Source of the DNA: Glandiceps talaboti
Lineage: Eukaryota; Hemichordata; Enteropneusta; Spengelidae
Length of the DNA: 62,000 nucleotides
Assembly (NCBI RefSeq): GCF_964340395.1
Contig: NC_135554.1
Coordinates: forward strand, 26,905,592 to 26,967,591
Direction: 5' to 3'
Shown: positions 35,723 through 47,995 of the stretch, piece by piece
Numbering within the stretch: the first letter of the stretch is position 1
Layout of the letters: each line of letters starts with the position of its first letter
Position numbers and translations under genes: made by a program
Notes under the pieces: model-generated
The model's input: the letters and a program-made list of their open reading frames with translations, nothing else
What the model was told of the DNA's origin: nothing
The model's database searches: none

Positions 35723-36986
35723 ATGATATTTACTCGGAAATGTATGAAAATACTGGTAATTTCTACAGCAGAACCTGCACAATTCAAGTCTGGTGTAGTC
35801 AACTATCAAATAAGTGTACGCACATACTGATATTTAATTAGCAGTTAAGAAATTAGTAGTCCTGCCCACCTGAACACCTGCATACATCATGCTGCATACT
35901 TTCATTAATTAAAGGCCAGCCTATACATCAAAGCGCTTTCTGTTCGATCATATACTGTAAATTACTTCAAAGTACACTGAGATATTTAATTGTTCATTAA
36001 ACTCTCAAAGCATTGCAAGTGTTTGAAGGTGAATTGCCTCCATAGTGTAAGTCAGGTCATACTCCACATCTCATTCCCAACATTTCAACGTTCTCATAAT
36101 TCATTTACGAGAACACTTACCCTTTAACGGGACAGTTTACAAAATAATGAAACTCGTTAACCATCAATGAAAATGTTCGCTATTTTGTTAACCAATGCAG
36201 TGACACTGTCTGCAGCCTTGTTAAATTGTTACAATGCCACAGCCCGTAAACACCTGTGCTGTCACACTTAGACGTTCGTCGGTAAAGTGTTTGTAAAAGA
36301 GGTATGCCTCTGCTCCGCCTCAGACTAACAGGTGTTTATTCCACAAGTATATTATAATTTATATCCTCCTAACTAGTCCCATGAGCCATCTTTTAATTGA
36401 CATATCATTTCAGGGTTGTCACCTCTGCTATAGCAATTACTTTCAAGGTCAAGTTATTATCTTGTAAGACTTGGGTAGAGAGATTAAGAGGTGGATAAAA
36501 TGCAACATGCTGAAATGTGACTGGCGTTTTTCGTTGTCATATAATAATTTTTTGTAAGAATTAGGTGTTGATATAAATATAGGAATGACAAAATTAATAT
36601 GATATGTGAATTGAGCAATTACTGTATGATCTTCGTTAACTCAGTCCATGAATTAACTTCAAGATATCAGACTATATGAACGTATTTGTAAAATAAAAAA
36701 GAGAGACGTATTTCATATTATTTCTTTGCATGAATAAATAAAATATTGTTAATATACTTTGAGATTTATTACTACACCAATATGTTATGTCTGTTAGCAT
36801 GTCACCATTAATCATAATGAACAAACATGAATTGAAAGTTGACGAATAAATTTAAATTAATTTTGTATGTCTTATGCAGATGTGTAAGTCTGGATGTGTT
36901 GAGGCCATAAAGGCTAAAGAAATAGTAAACATAGTCTGTACACCCAGTTGCAACATAATATTCTATGTTTGCTTGTATGTGTCTAT
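35723..36986. other. No gene recognised
   Basis: AT-rich non-coding DNA. Confidence 0.45.
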
Positions 36987-37225
36987 CCGAGTATTGTCGA
37001 AAGACAGGCCTCTTTACGGCACCATCCGAGTATTGTCGAAAGACAGGCCTCTTTACGGCACCATCCGAGTATTGTCGAAAGACGGGCCTCTTTATGGCAC
37101 AATCCGAGTATCGTCGTAAAACGAGTCTCTTTACGGCACAATCCGAGTATCGTTGTAAAACAAGCCTCTGTACGGCACCATCTGAGTGTCGTCGAAAGAT
37201 GGGCCTCTTTATGGCACAGTCCGAG
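36987..37225. repeat. 39-bp minisatellite, six copies
   Basis: The unit ccgagtattgtcgaaagaca plus ggcctctttacggcaccat starts at 36987, 37026, 37065, 37104, 37143 and 37182. Divergence rises toward the right. The length is 13 codons, so several frames stay open on both strands. Confidence 0.96.
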
Positions 37226-37761
37226 ATGAACAAAGTAAAGTATAAACAATTTCCTATGGTTAAGCAGTAAAACTTCCTAGGATTTTTTATCTCAAGTATT
37301 CTCCATTCATCCCAATAAGTCGGTTTGTTACACGCATAAATATAGAGGCAAATCACAAACGACCTGCGACAATAGAAAACCGTTTATTAACTGTTAACCT
37401 GCAATAATAATAACAACGTTTTTTTCAGAATACATATGCTAACAATGACAAAATCGATCGAGGGAAAAAATCAATTTAGTCGTATGAGTGTTCTTGCACA
37501 ATTGATGGTGCTTGCTTTTCCTGGGGAAAGAATAATGTGTATATCATTGGGAATACACATAGTATTTGCATGAATGAACATCTTGCCTTCTCCTTACTAT
37601 CACTTTGCTTAAGTATACATAAGGTCGAACTGTGTGTTTGATATCATCATTGTAAACATATCATTCCATTATGAACTTTTATCACCTTTCGTGGCTGAGT
37701 AGACACCGGAGAAAACAAACAACTGCTGCAAAGGACACTTGTAGATTGTACGTACAGTCAT

Positions 37762-38440
37762 CCATTACATTTGTAATTGTAATTGTAAATGTAATTTATT
37801 TACCCATCACAAAAAAATAATACATAACAATTGAAAGCATATAATACACAATGTGTGCATAACTGTATCAGAGCGGGCGAGAGGCTAGAAAACAGTTTCT
37901 ATAACTAATCTAGTCTAGCCACTCAAAACTCATACACTAGTATAAATATTACAATAAAAAAAAGATCAGGTGACTGCTGCAAAAACTCACAAACTACTTA
38001 CTGTACATGAAAAATGAAAATGAAAATGCGCGAAAAAATTTCATATTTACAACAAGAAATTCCTTGTAATCTTTCTTGAATTTGTGTCTGCTTGGATGAT
38101 TGCGAATTGTATCTGGAATGTCGTTCCATATCTGTGAACCAGTGAACTTGACAGAAGACTGACCAAAATTACTCTTGTATTTTGGTACATGGAGGTCTCC
38201 TCTCAATTTCCGCCTAGTATCATGACAATGTTCGATATTCGAAAAGTAGTCTTTGAAGTGTGGTGGAAGTTTATCGTGTAGTAAGTACATCATGAACAAA
38301 AATTCTGATCTGATAGTTATAGTCAAACTGTTTGCATGTACCAAGAATACTGAGCTTTTTAAATAAAGGTGTGGTATGTGCATTACATTTGCTCCCCGTA
38401 ATGACACGAACAATCCTTTTGTATCTCAACCAAACTAACG
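37762..38440 (-). mobile_element. 5'-truncated LINE fragment, C-terminal part of reverse transcriptase ORF
   Basis: Minus-strand translation shows the conserved tail of Jockey-superfamily (CR1/L2-like) ORF2 in two frames. YKRIVRVITGSK and AHTTPLFKKLSIL come first, then after a frameshift near 38310 LPPHFKDYFSNI and FTGSQIWNDIPDTIRNH, ending at a stop at 37994. It is followed by a 3' tail with repeated ACAATT-type units (37770-37795). The catalytic domain is absent. This is a dead fragment. Confidence 0.8.
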
Positions 38441-38874
38441 ACGGTGATCTAAGAGAGACAAAGTACCCCTTCGACTAACATCTCTGAATACGTAATCTTT
38501 ACACACTTCTATCTACAGAGGCTTAGATCAGATTAACACAATATACACACATCGAATTTATTGATTTATTTCCTTCGCATATTATGACTGTGACAACAAT
38601 GAAAAGTATCACTCAAAGTTTATCTGTATACTTACCGATCTCGGACAAGTTACATCACGCATGGCCCACCATGTTACACATCATCCTATAAGTTTTCAAA
38701 ATTTCGAACAATGAGGGAGTATGAAATCCAACTGACAGGGTTGTCATTTCGTGTTGTTTTATGTAACTACCTTAAATTGCAATCCTAATCCTAATCTAAC
38801 TCATTTAAAAGAAAAAAGGAAGACTGCCTCAGTGGATTATAGACCAATCAACAGACTATACAAACAGACAAACA
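38441..38874. other. No gene recognised
   Basis: Non-coding DNA upstream of a microsatellite cluster. Confidence 0.5.
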
Positions 38875-38913
<39 letters not shown>

Positions 38914-39007
38914 TCACTCACTCACTCACTCACTCACTCACTCACTCACTCACTCACTCACTCACTCACTCACTCACTCACTCACTCAGACGGACGGACG
39001 GACGGAC

Positions 39008-39086
<79 letters not shown>

Positions 39087-39099
39087 AACAAACAGACAG
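38875..39099. repeat. Compound array (CA)n-(CACT)n-(GACG)n-(GACA)n-(CAAA)n
   Basis: Five simple-sequence blocks in series, each pure over tens of bases. Confidence 0.97.
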
Positions 39100-39119
39100 G
39101 GATGTTGTAACTTTATTAT

Positions 39120-39505
39120 CAGCGCCTTCGACAGCAATCACGATTTCAAACGATTTCAATCTAGATCTATTGCTGCATTATTTGTGGATAACATCGACCA
39201 CCGAATAGCATGCAGAATAACTAATTATTGAATATTTTAACAATTTGTAGTGAATATATTGGGGTTGTCTTATCGAGAAACAATACCACAATTACAAACT
39301 AGTACAGTGTTAGTACATTGCAACGGGTTCAAAACCGAGCTTTAGTTCAAGATTTAAACTTGTCACTACACCATCTGCGGATAATATTGACAAATTCAAT
39401 GTCTTTTTTAAATGCCTGACAAATATTTAGTGAATCATGTGACATCTCGTTACTTGATGAAAAAATTATCCTAGTTGCAGCTAATGCCAGTTTGCAAGGC
39501 ATAAG
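39120..39505. repeat. Dispersed repeat, about 370 bp (copy B)
   Basis: Collinear with 20185-20555. It appears to contain two diverged subunits (both start with a gataa/acgga...ttgacca-like motif followed by tagtgaatatat). Confidence 0.75.
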
Positions 39506-41320
39506 GCGAATTAATATTATGTGTACCTGATCAACACAATGTTTGTCATGTAGTCTCTGGGGAAATATTTCACCGGTGTAAGGTGATACAAAGACACCTT
39601 GCCGCACACCTATCATATATCATTATATTAGCGATCAAGCCCTTAGATGTGAAACGACGCTATAATTCACCTCGGGTTCGGGTGATATCGCATACAGCGA
39701 TTTGTTAATAGTCCAACTCGTTATAAAGGTCCTGTACATGCATTGGCGTTCAATACTCGTTCTTCTCGCTGTAGACATTCAACCAATCGACATTGACACG
39801 TTTAAATCAATTGCAAACAGCTGTTCGAAATGTCAGTACATTACACCAAAACACCATTGTGTAACTCTACTGAGTATGTTTTCATATCAAGTCAGGGAGT
39901 TCCTGTACTTTTTTTGATACGTATAATAAATTACGTCATCAGATCTCTTACAATCATATCCTACTACCAGGTTTGAGTTCAGTCAGTTGCAAGTGGTAGT
40001 TAAGTATTACATCAGTAAGTAGAATACTGTGAGTACCTTTAATATGCAGTAAAAAGTATATCCCAAAAACATATCAACTCAGCTTGTACCCCTTAACTTA
40101 TTGTGTACCAGAATAACAAAGTGATGTCCACACTGAATGTTTCACGTTAATTAGCAAACAGCTATAATGGCTATGCAGTCACTGACTATCAATCAATCAG
40201 CTACATAGACACAAAGATATGTTTGTTTATTCCTTTTTGAAGTATTCCGGAAAACCCGGAAAAGCTTCGATTATTTAGAATCAACTACTCTACCCGTTAC
40301 AAATTAAACAATACATTGATATTATGCATAACACGAAAGCTAACAATACATTTTTTTTCTGAAAATAAAGATATCGATGTAAAAAAGAGCTGACAATATT
40401 CCTTCATATTTTTTAATACTTCGTAAGCCTCTTCGATCAACGTTGAATAATCGAACACAGCTGTTCTACCCCCAAATAACTCTGATTCAAAGCATACCAT
40501 TTTACGGTATTTTTCATTTAACTCTATTCAGATAAATATAACGCCTCTGGTTCTTCAGTTGTAATTGATACAAGCCTTAACTTCTACTTAACACCTGACA
40601 AAGATATCGCAATCGACATAACATCTTCACTGTGTCAACTAATAACTATGATGTCACTACCTGTCAATATATGTGGGTCAACTTGGTAGGTACAATTATA
40701 GCTCCGTAGTTTCATAAATACTATTAACTACAGTAAAAATTACGAAATTGTTATTTCGGCTTTCGCTTGTGGATCTGAATCTCATCCAAAGGACAATAAC
40801 TGAGAATTGTTTTATGGAAGCAAAACAACAAGAATTAGAAGAGATATACTAGAATAAGTACATTTCGACATTTTTATTCTGTTGTAAGATTTTCCATTTT
40901 AAATAACTTTGAACGAAGACTAGAACTGACTCTATTTTAATACGAAATTATGATAAAGATATTGAATAACTTAGATATACAATTTATGTTGTTTAATATT
41001 TATGATACAAATCAGCCAGTAGCCGAGAAGACAATGGATCTGAATCTAAGCTAAACGACAACTATAGAAAATGCCCCCAACCCCAACCCCCCAACCCCGT
41101 ATAAAAAGAAAAAAAAAGCTAGATTGAATAATTAAGAACACATTGCAAAGATGTGAAGGTTGAGCATTTATATCATCTAATGCAATGAGTTATATATGAT
41201 TTTGGAAAAACACCCATAGAATATTTCGATAGTACGTTCGTCACTCTAAATTCATATTCAAACTATCCTGTTTGTGGTATATACGGTTAGATAACCCTGG
41301 CGTCCTTGATTAATTGTTAA
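39506..41320. other. No gene recognised
   Basis: AT-rich DNA. The minus-strand open frame at 40297-40500 has no family match that I can support. Confidence 0.45.
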
Positions 41321-41324
41321 TTAT

Positions 41325-41404
41325 AGGAAAAAAACCTTATAATTATTCTTAGCTCTTTTTTTGGGTGCGGACCCAAAATAAACTTGATTTGATTTGATTT
41401 GACT
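41325..41404 (+). mobile_element. Candidate 3' tail of a non-LTR retrotransposon
   Basis: gtgcggacccaaaataaac followed by ttgatttgatttgatttgac has the form of a LINE 3' end with a short tandem tail. No coding part remains. Confidence 0.4.
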
Positions 41405-41720
41405 TATAATGTATGCACCCACAAAAAATACGTTCACCCACAAGTGATACTATTCAGGGTGTATGACACTACGAGTAAGTTACTGTATCTTACAAACTAT
41501 TTTCAAAAATAAAGCCCGGTTACAGCTAGTGCATGCTGTATAACATGTACTATCGTTATTGCGTTTTCTTTTTGGAGTTTTGGATGTCTCGAAATTGATT
41601 TCATTCGAAACATATAATATAGTAATAATCGAGTGAAGAGCAATTAAATTTGTTCACATCCGGATCCTCAGAGTAAATTACGGGATACGGAAAATGTTGC
41701 CAAGTGTTAAATATCACAAT

Positions 41721-42005
41721 CACATGTACAGTAAGTTCCTATGCATCTTCCCTATACAAAGTTTACGACAGCTAATTCATATGTACAGTAAGTTCCTATG
41801 CATCTTCCCTATACAAAGTTTACGACAGCTAATTCACATGTACAGTAAGTTCCTATGCATCTTCCCTATACAAAGTTTACGACAGCTAATTCATATGTAC
41901 AGTAAGTTCCTATGCATCTTCCCTATACAAAGTTTACAACACCTAATTCACGTGTACAGTATGTTCCTATGCATCTTCCCTATACAAAGTTTTCGACAGC
42001 TAATT
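41721..42005. repeat. 57-bp minisatellite, five copies
   Basis: The unit begins catgtacagtaagttcctat and includes gcatcttccctatacaaag. Copies start about every 57 bp from 41723 and diverge slightly in the last two. At 19 codons it stays open in one plus frame (MYSKFLCIFPIQSLRQLIH repeated). Confidence 0.96.
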
Positions 42006-42998
42006 TATTACAACTAACTGTAGGCCTGATGACTACTCTAGATTCAACCATCTGCAAATGAATGTCAACTTTTAAAAATATTATTCAGAAGACGGAATTC
42101 ATATCGTATGAATAACTAACTCCCATGGTGCAATCTTCCATTGATTTCATTTATGAGAAAACACAGTACGACAGAACAGTAAATTAAAAGTGCATTTTGA
42201 TGATAATCACTGAGAACACCATATTAATTCAATCACAGAGAACCGTGTAATAAAGTTGCTTCAAAGAAGAAGACGAGAAATACTACAAGATTATTTTGGC
42301 AAAAACTGAATAAAGTAACGTGAACGGTTGATTTCCCCAGTCAGTACCACTTGTCATCACTACTGATTTCGGTTGTCAATATTATCATATTATTATCATT
42401 GTCTTCATTTTTCAAAGGGGGGCTATTATCTCAAATCTCAACTCCCACTGGCATTTCATCTCATTTCATCTCACTTCACAACTATGATGTACACTTTACC
42501 ACATTAACAGCTTTTTACAGTACTTGTTCATTTATCAGGGCAAACACATATCATTTATAGATTAAACTTTCATCAGAATTGATTTTCCACTGCCATCGTT
42601 AACCTCAGAGTTTATTTCCCAGGTTAGCACCTCATCATTTCTACGACGTTCAAACAATGTTTGTCAACAGTACACCAGGTAGATAAATCATCCCTCAGGG
42701 TTTTCTATGAAGAAATTACAATTCCTATAAAGACATTTATTATGTTGGAACACTATAGTGGAGATACGGTTGAGAAAACTACTTTGTTACAATCATTTGA
42801 CAAACGCCCCAGTGGAATTAATAATATGCAAATAGTAATATTCATTAAAATAACTAGTCGCTGTATATATTTCCATGATTATTTAGGAATTCAAATAGAA
42901 CTATCATAGTCTCCTTACAACTTGCACATGGAGCGTAAATTGAACCATAACCTTTCTGTCCAAATTGGAGTAATAATATATGTAACTTTTACCATTAG
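42006..42998. other. No gene recognised
   Basis: AT-rich non-coding DNA. The short open frames at 42351 and 42661 are unsupported. Confidence 0.45.
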
Positions 42999-43128
42999 AT
43001 ATTATTTTCCAATATCCTTCCTCCAACTACTAGTGACCTAAGGCGTCCTGAAGACAAGAAGTAATAAAGCCCCTTAGGTCACGATTATTTTCCGGCTGAA
43101 TGAAGAAATATGATTGAGAATGATATAA
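42999..43128. mobile_element. Hairpin (MITE-like) element, GTGACCTAA family, copy 1
   Basis: tagtgacctaagg and ccttaggtcacg form the core. The outer arms attattttccaatatccttc and the reverse complement of the right side match with mismatches for about 50 bp. Confidence 0.65.
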
Positions 43129-43899
43129 CTATACCCGCGTAAAAAAGTTCAAGAAAACTGGGTAGACTAATCGGGACTTCAAAAACTTTGAATCATATGT
43201 CGTGCATTGCAGAACGAATAACATAAGTGCATTGGAGTGACGTCGGATAACCAGGGTATAAAGCCCATATATCTTGTTCGAACGAGTTTAACTGGTCTTG
43301 GTTATTTTAAAATGCTTGTTGTCATATGCGTGGTGTGTTGGTTATCGAGCCATAATATACTAAATATTCATATGTATTATTAACAGTTACCACACCATAT
43401 CTGGTTGCTAAACGTCATCTTCCCGGTAATAGCGACAAGCCATTGTACTGGTAAAAATTACGCTTCAATAGCAGGATGTGAAACAGTAATTAACAACTTA
43501 CTCATACCCCACCTGCGACTAAGAATTCGTTATTTAATTCGAATGTCATTATTTTTGTGGTATAAATTTTCAAATTTCAACGAGCTTATACATCTACAAA
43601 CGGGTCCCTTCGCGAGTTTCATATAACTTCGAAGTTATTTTATTGTGTATGATGACTTTTGTTTTATCCGTCAAACTACCACATTGTTGAGGTATACATA
43701 AACACAAGACTTGCTATTTTTTGTATAAATATCATTTTCATTTACAGATTATTGTTGCACTATTAGATATAGGCAAAGCTTTTTACCGTGACTTAGCGGA
43801 GTTTTCAAAGGGAAAAATGTCGGTACATTCAATTATAACCATGATCTTTGTTGTAAACAGTCAAATGTACTAATATCTATATCGATTAGGACGTGACTA

Positions 43900-43985
43900 A
43901 GTTCAAATCAAAAAGGAAGTAACACCAACGGAGGTAAGCTGATCAAAAAGGAAGTAACACCAACATAACAGGGGTAAACTGATCG
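43900..43985. repeat. Tandem duplication, about 38 bp x2
   Basis: atcaaaaaggaagtaacacc followed by aac occurs twice, each ending near gggtaa-/aggtaa-ctgatc. Confidence 0.85.
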
Positions 43986-44521
43986 TAAATGTTAAAAGGA
44001 GTATTGGAAGACAACACATGATGCATTAGCCCCTAAGTGTCTTCGGGGCGTTTATCATTTAGAATTGACTCAGTATTCTCTACAAGATCACACTATTTCC
44101 GTATTACAGTATACATGAAAGGTTGGTGGACACTTGTGTATTTCTTCTCGAAATATCGTTTTCTTTGGCGAATGTATTTCTATGAAAGATCTGGAGATTG
44201 ATCCTCGATACTATAGGTACTTAAGATATTATTTCTGAAACTGGCTCGTGTATTATGAAGATGATTGATAACAATGCTAGATTAATTAGCAGTATTCGTT
44301 CGATGAGTTTGGAGAGCAAATAATTGAACCACTTCTAACACCATTTCATTTTTAACACTGGGAAAGTAAATTAATTGCAAGTCTATGTTATAATCTTGTG
44401 TTTGTTTATTCGGGTCAGGGTAAAACTGACTGTCAATATTCTACTTTCATACATCCTCTAACAGCGTACATTTAGAACATGACGATATCATAGCCATTAC
44501 TTTCCTGGATTTTTTGGTGGT

Positions 44522-44678
44522 ATAATTACGTTATTCTCCGATATTTTTCTTCATTGTACTCGTGACCTAACGGTTGTCACTACTCGTCTAGCGACTTGTA
44601 GTGACAAAGGCCTCTTAGGTCACTCCTATATTCCTTGACTGAACGACGAAAAATATTGGGGAATGACATCTAATTATT
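44522..44678. mobile_element. Hairpin (MITE-like) element, GTGACCTAA family, copy 2
   Basis: Nearly the whole element is palindromic. The outer arms taattacgttattctccgat and taattagatgtcattcccca (reverse complement of the right) match, the middle is gtgacctaa/ttaggtcac and the inner hairpin is ttgtcactac/gtagtgacaa. Confidence 0.7.
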
Positions 44679-45098
44679 TGGTCTTACGACTGAATGGTGA
44701 ACATCGTGACTGCAAGCAGTATGGCTAGCCCTTAAGTATAAGGTAATTTGGAAGTTACATGTAATTAGTGTTAATTGCAATGAATTCAATGGTTGCAATC
44801 TAATCAGCTATGTTGTCATTTGAATGAAGTACTTCCCGAGAATGAAAAAAAAGCATCTTCAGTGAGACATATGAACTAATAGTTCTCTCCTTCCAATATT
44901 TTGCAGAATTGACGTCAACCATTATTATACATGTTTACTGATGTGTATAACTCTGCTTTGTCTGCGAACATCCCAAGTTACTTTATCTAAAGATGATGAA
45001 TGGAGTTTTCACTCATAACATGTTTTGAGAAAATAACTCATTTACCAGGACGTTTTACAACAATATTGACATAATGTATTATACATATTGGATCTATG

Positions 45099-45284
45099 CT
45101 AAGTCTTTATAACATAACCCATGATACCATAAACTTTCTTTTGATCATCCATAACTTCATATACATATATCATGACGTCACCAACGGCTATTATTTCATA
45201 ACCTTTCATGCTAATAATTAGCGTTTTCCCTTTTGAATTCTTGTCAATTATTTGACAAGGAGAATTATTAAGATCTACAGTCAT
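45099..45284 (-). CDS. Possible terminal exon of the minus-strand acetyltransferase-like gene
   Basis: A minus-strand frame ends at a stop at 45099 and reads MKGYEIIAVGDVMIYVYEV. The KGYEII segment resembles the C-terminal strand of GNAT enzymes near the end of the fold. The splice acceptor is ambiguous (attattag at about 45210 or gactgtag at about 45275). No exon with the acetyl-CoA-binding motif was found between here and 46504, so linkage is speculative. Confidence 0.2.
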   Translation of the reverse strand: MTVDLNNSPCQIIDKNSKGKTLIISMKGYEIIAVGDVMIYVYEVMDDQKKVYGIMGYVIKT

Positions 45285-45299
45285 GTTTTTAAAATAAGC

Positions 45300-46503
45300 G
45301 CTATGCTTTATAGTAATAAATTCGAATATTTGTTATTTTTTCATATATACCTGCCTTGGAACTCGAAGTCACATAGTCGTTATGATTTATGAACACTGTG
45401 CTATATCATATCTATAACGATCTGGACATAGGTTTGTTTTAAAAGCATATGTTGATATCCCTGGTGTCGTATTGTATTTACATCATATGGTTATTATATT
45501 CAGTTTGCATTTGTCGTTGTAGCATGTGTATGACATTTTGTAATAAACATAACATTTCATGAATAGTCAAGTCTTGTTGTCGATTTGTTTATTTTTTTCA
45601 ACGGTTGCTTATTGTCACTCCTCTCTCACGAGTTTGAAAAAATGGTTCAACAGTTTGTGTATTTATTGTTTGGCATGTATACATCGGGGTTACTGTTGGT
45701 ACCTTGCGGACACGACAGTTTTACAGGGTATAGAAGTAATTAACTAATTGGTTATTAATTCCGTTGAAATTACACAACCATCTTGTAAATGTTATCATTA
45801 ATAACATATTTTTTGTAGAATACCAGTATGTATTCACTAAAATACACACATACAGCAACGGTTGCATTGACGCTTTGACACTCTAGTTACAAGAAGCACT
45901 TTGAACTGACCGATTTGAAAATACATGCATTAACGCTTTGCATGCACAAAGATATAATTGATTTGTCATGTAACATGACTGTACGAAGCCTTTGGAGAAA
46001 ACACCAGTGGCAATTTTATTATCATAATGTACCATTGCAGTGGTAATGAAATCATACAAAAATGAAATAGATGAAGAGTTATACCATCACCATAGTGATG
46101 CCGTAATGGGAAAAAAAGATGTTCTATTACATTCAACTCACTCTAAATGTATGCCCACGGTAGACACACATAGCAGACACATCATTTAACTTTGTAGAAA
46201 GAACGAAGAAACGGACCATGTGTTAAAAGGATAGATACATGTAGGACATGCTGAATTATCGACATGAGTATGACACTGTGTTAAAATTCGACAGTCTGAT
46301 TCACACGCGCGCGTCCTGGGGTCCCATGCTACGAAAGCTGGTCAGTAGTAGTTAAGGACGCTCAAACAAACTTTGTTTCTGAGCAGAATTGTATACATTT
46401 ACGGAAAACTTTTTTCTCAGCGTGGACAGTAGCGTCATGCAAATATTCCAAACTAAACGTGATGGTGGGAATTTCAGGAGGGTATTATAAAGAGCGTACG
46501 TAC
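45300..46503. other. No exon recognised
   Basis: I looked here for the missing acetyl-CoA-binding exon of the minus-strand GNAT-like gene and did not find an RGxGIG-like reading on that strand. Confidence 0.4.
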
Positions 46504-46615
46504 TTGGTGTTCGAGACATGAGACATCTTGTTGAGCAACAAATAAAAAGCCTATCATTCCTACAGGGTTGTCGACCATAGAAAGATGTACATTCCTATAC
46601 AAGTACTCCGTGTAA
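46504..46615 (-). CDS. GNAT-like acetyltransferase exon B, candidate
   Basis: On the minus strand, acceptor ...cttctgtaccgag, then T plus 37 codons ending at caa/gtacgt. It encodes YTEYLYRNVHLSMVDNPVGM followed by IGFLFVAQQD. The pattern xxLSMVDNPVGMIGFLFV fits the two central beta strands of a GNAT N-acetyltransferase (self-presentation followed by G-x-I-G-F). The entry phase (needs 2 nt from the previous exon) agrees with the exit phase of exon A, giving AG+T = Ser. Confidence 0.45.
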
Positions 46616-46925
46616 CTCGGTACAGAAGATAATAATCCCGAAACAAAACATTCATAATTAAATGATATTATATGATACTGTAATAACAGAAAGCAAACCA
46701 AATATATCATGACTTTGACATTGCGATTCTTTTAATTGTATTCTGTATTTGAATTACTTTTGCATTTAACAGGCGGATACGTAATTTGACAACAGATATC
46801 GACTTACAATGCAGATAGTGTGAGAGATACGATAAAGTTGGTATACTAGTAACAGTTCTATTTTTAAAGTAGCATGTCACGTAGTTTGAATAGCAGGTAA
46901 TGCTTTGAATTGCATCTACTAAAAT

Positions 46926-46986
46926 CAATAGCACAAATTTTATACTTTTATCAAACTAATAGCACAAATTTTATACTTTTATCAAT
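46926..46986. repeat. 30-bp tandem duplication
   Basis: aatagcacaaattttatact followed by tttatcaa occurs twice back to back. Confidence 0.92.
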
Positions 46987-47268
46987 TTAAACTGTTTACA
47001 AGAAAATGTTCTTGGTCGGTTACGAAATATCTAATGCTGTCCTTCAACCCTTCCTGTAGGAATACACCGGTAATTCTCTCATAAAAGACAAACATCATAG
47101 TTTATTTGTTGTCTTCGTCGATTTGTATTCTGAAAACAGACAAGGGATTCCATAGGCTGAAAGATCCAGACGTTGTTTACTACTATTTATGACATAGTCC
47201 TTGGTGGGCTAGCGAATGGTTATATAAGCCGACCAACGACTGGACCTTTCAGAGTAAGGATTTCGTAC

Positions 47269-47403
47269 CTTTTGCACATATCATGTATTGTGTCAGCTTT
47301 CCCTTTGTCTAATAGGAAGTGGTCAAGAACAAATAACCCAAGGACATCTATCTCCTCTTCTCTTGTCTGTGATGGAGTGAAGACGTTCTTATATATCATT
47401 CCG
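47269..47403 (-). CDS. GNAT-like acetyltransferase exon A, candidate
   Basis: On the minus strand a strong acceptor (ttattgcttgtttgcag) is followed by C plus 44 codons plus AG at aaaag/gtacga: 135 nt, phase 2-2. It encodes GMIYKNVFTPSQTREEEIDV followed by LGLFVLDHFLLDKGKADTIH. The acidic start and a FVLDHFL-type helix resemble helix 1 of arylalkylamine-type GNAT enzymes. It reads opposite to the GABA-B-like gene, whose start codon is only about 290 bp away. The N-terminal exon is not located. Confidence 0.5.
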
Positions 47404-47695
47404 CTGCAAACAAGCAATAAATAGATAAATAGATTAATAAATTAATAAATAATGACGTGTGTAGACTTTAGAGAACACCGTCGCTATCAATTACTCAACC
47501 CTGTCTGTTTTCTTCTTAGCCACTCTATTTCCTATGAATATCAAACCACGCCTAACGCTGTAACATTGACAGCTTGGTTATTGATATGTTAATTAATTCC
47601 CATCTGAGGAGGAGTGGGTCAACACAAGGCTGGCTGATCAACATTGTTCCATTACTAGTCTAGTTTCACATCCACGCCAAAAGTGTCCTGTATAC

Positions 47696-47995
47696 ATGGT
47701 CGCAATGTTCAAGTTGTGTGGTTTGGTAATTTTGCATTTTGTTTTGGTTTGCAACGCCATCGCTGCCGATGAAAACGATAACTCGACTACACCAGCGATG
47801 TATGGTGAGGTTGGAAATAATGAAACGAACGAAATAGAGTTGGCGATTGCCGGTTTGATGCCGATTTGGACGCCAAACGGTGGCTGGAATGCTGCTGGTG
47901 TGGTTCCGGCAATAGAGATGGCTATCAAAGACGTGAACAGCAGACCTGGTTTGTTGGACGGATATCGTTTAAAGTTGTACCTGGAGGATGATCAC
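47696..47995 (+). CDS. GABA-B-like exon 1: signal peptide and start of flytrap domain
   Basis: ATG at 47696, with a second in-frame ATG at 47705 also giving a signal peptide. 100 codons ending LEDDH at cac/gtaagt. Contains sequons NST and NET and the GLMPIW...GGW block. Confidence 0.85.

Noticed and set aside
40297-40500. 67-codon minus-strand frame (MVCFESELFGG start)
   Set aside because: It looked protein-like, but no donor follows and I cannot place it in any family or neighbouring gene.
47638-47928. 96-codon minus-strand frame opposite the GABA-B-like exon 1
   Set aside because: It is a shadow of the well-supported exon on the plus strand.
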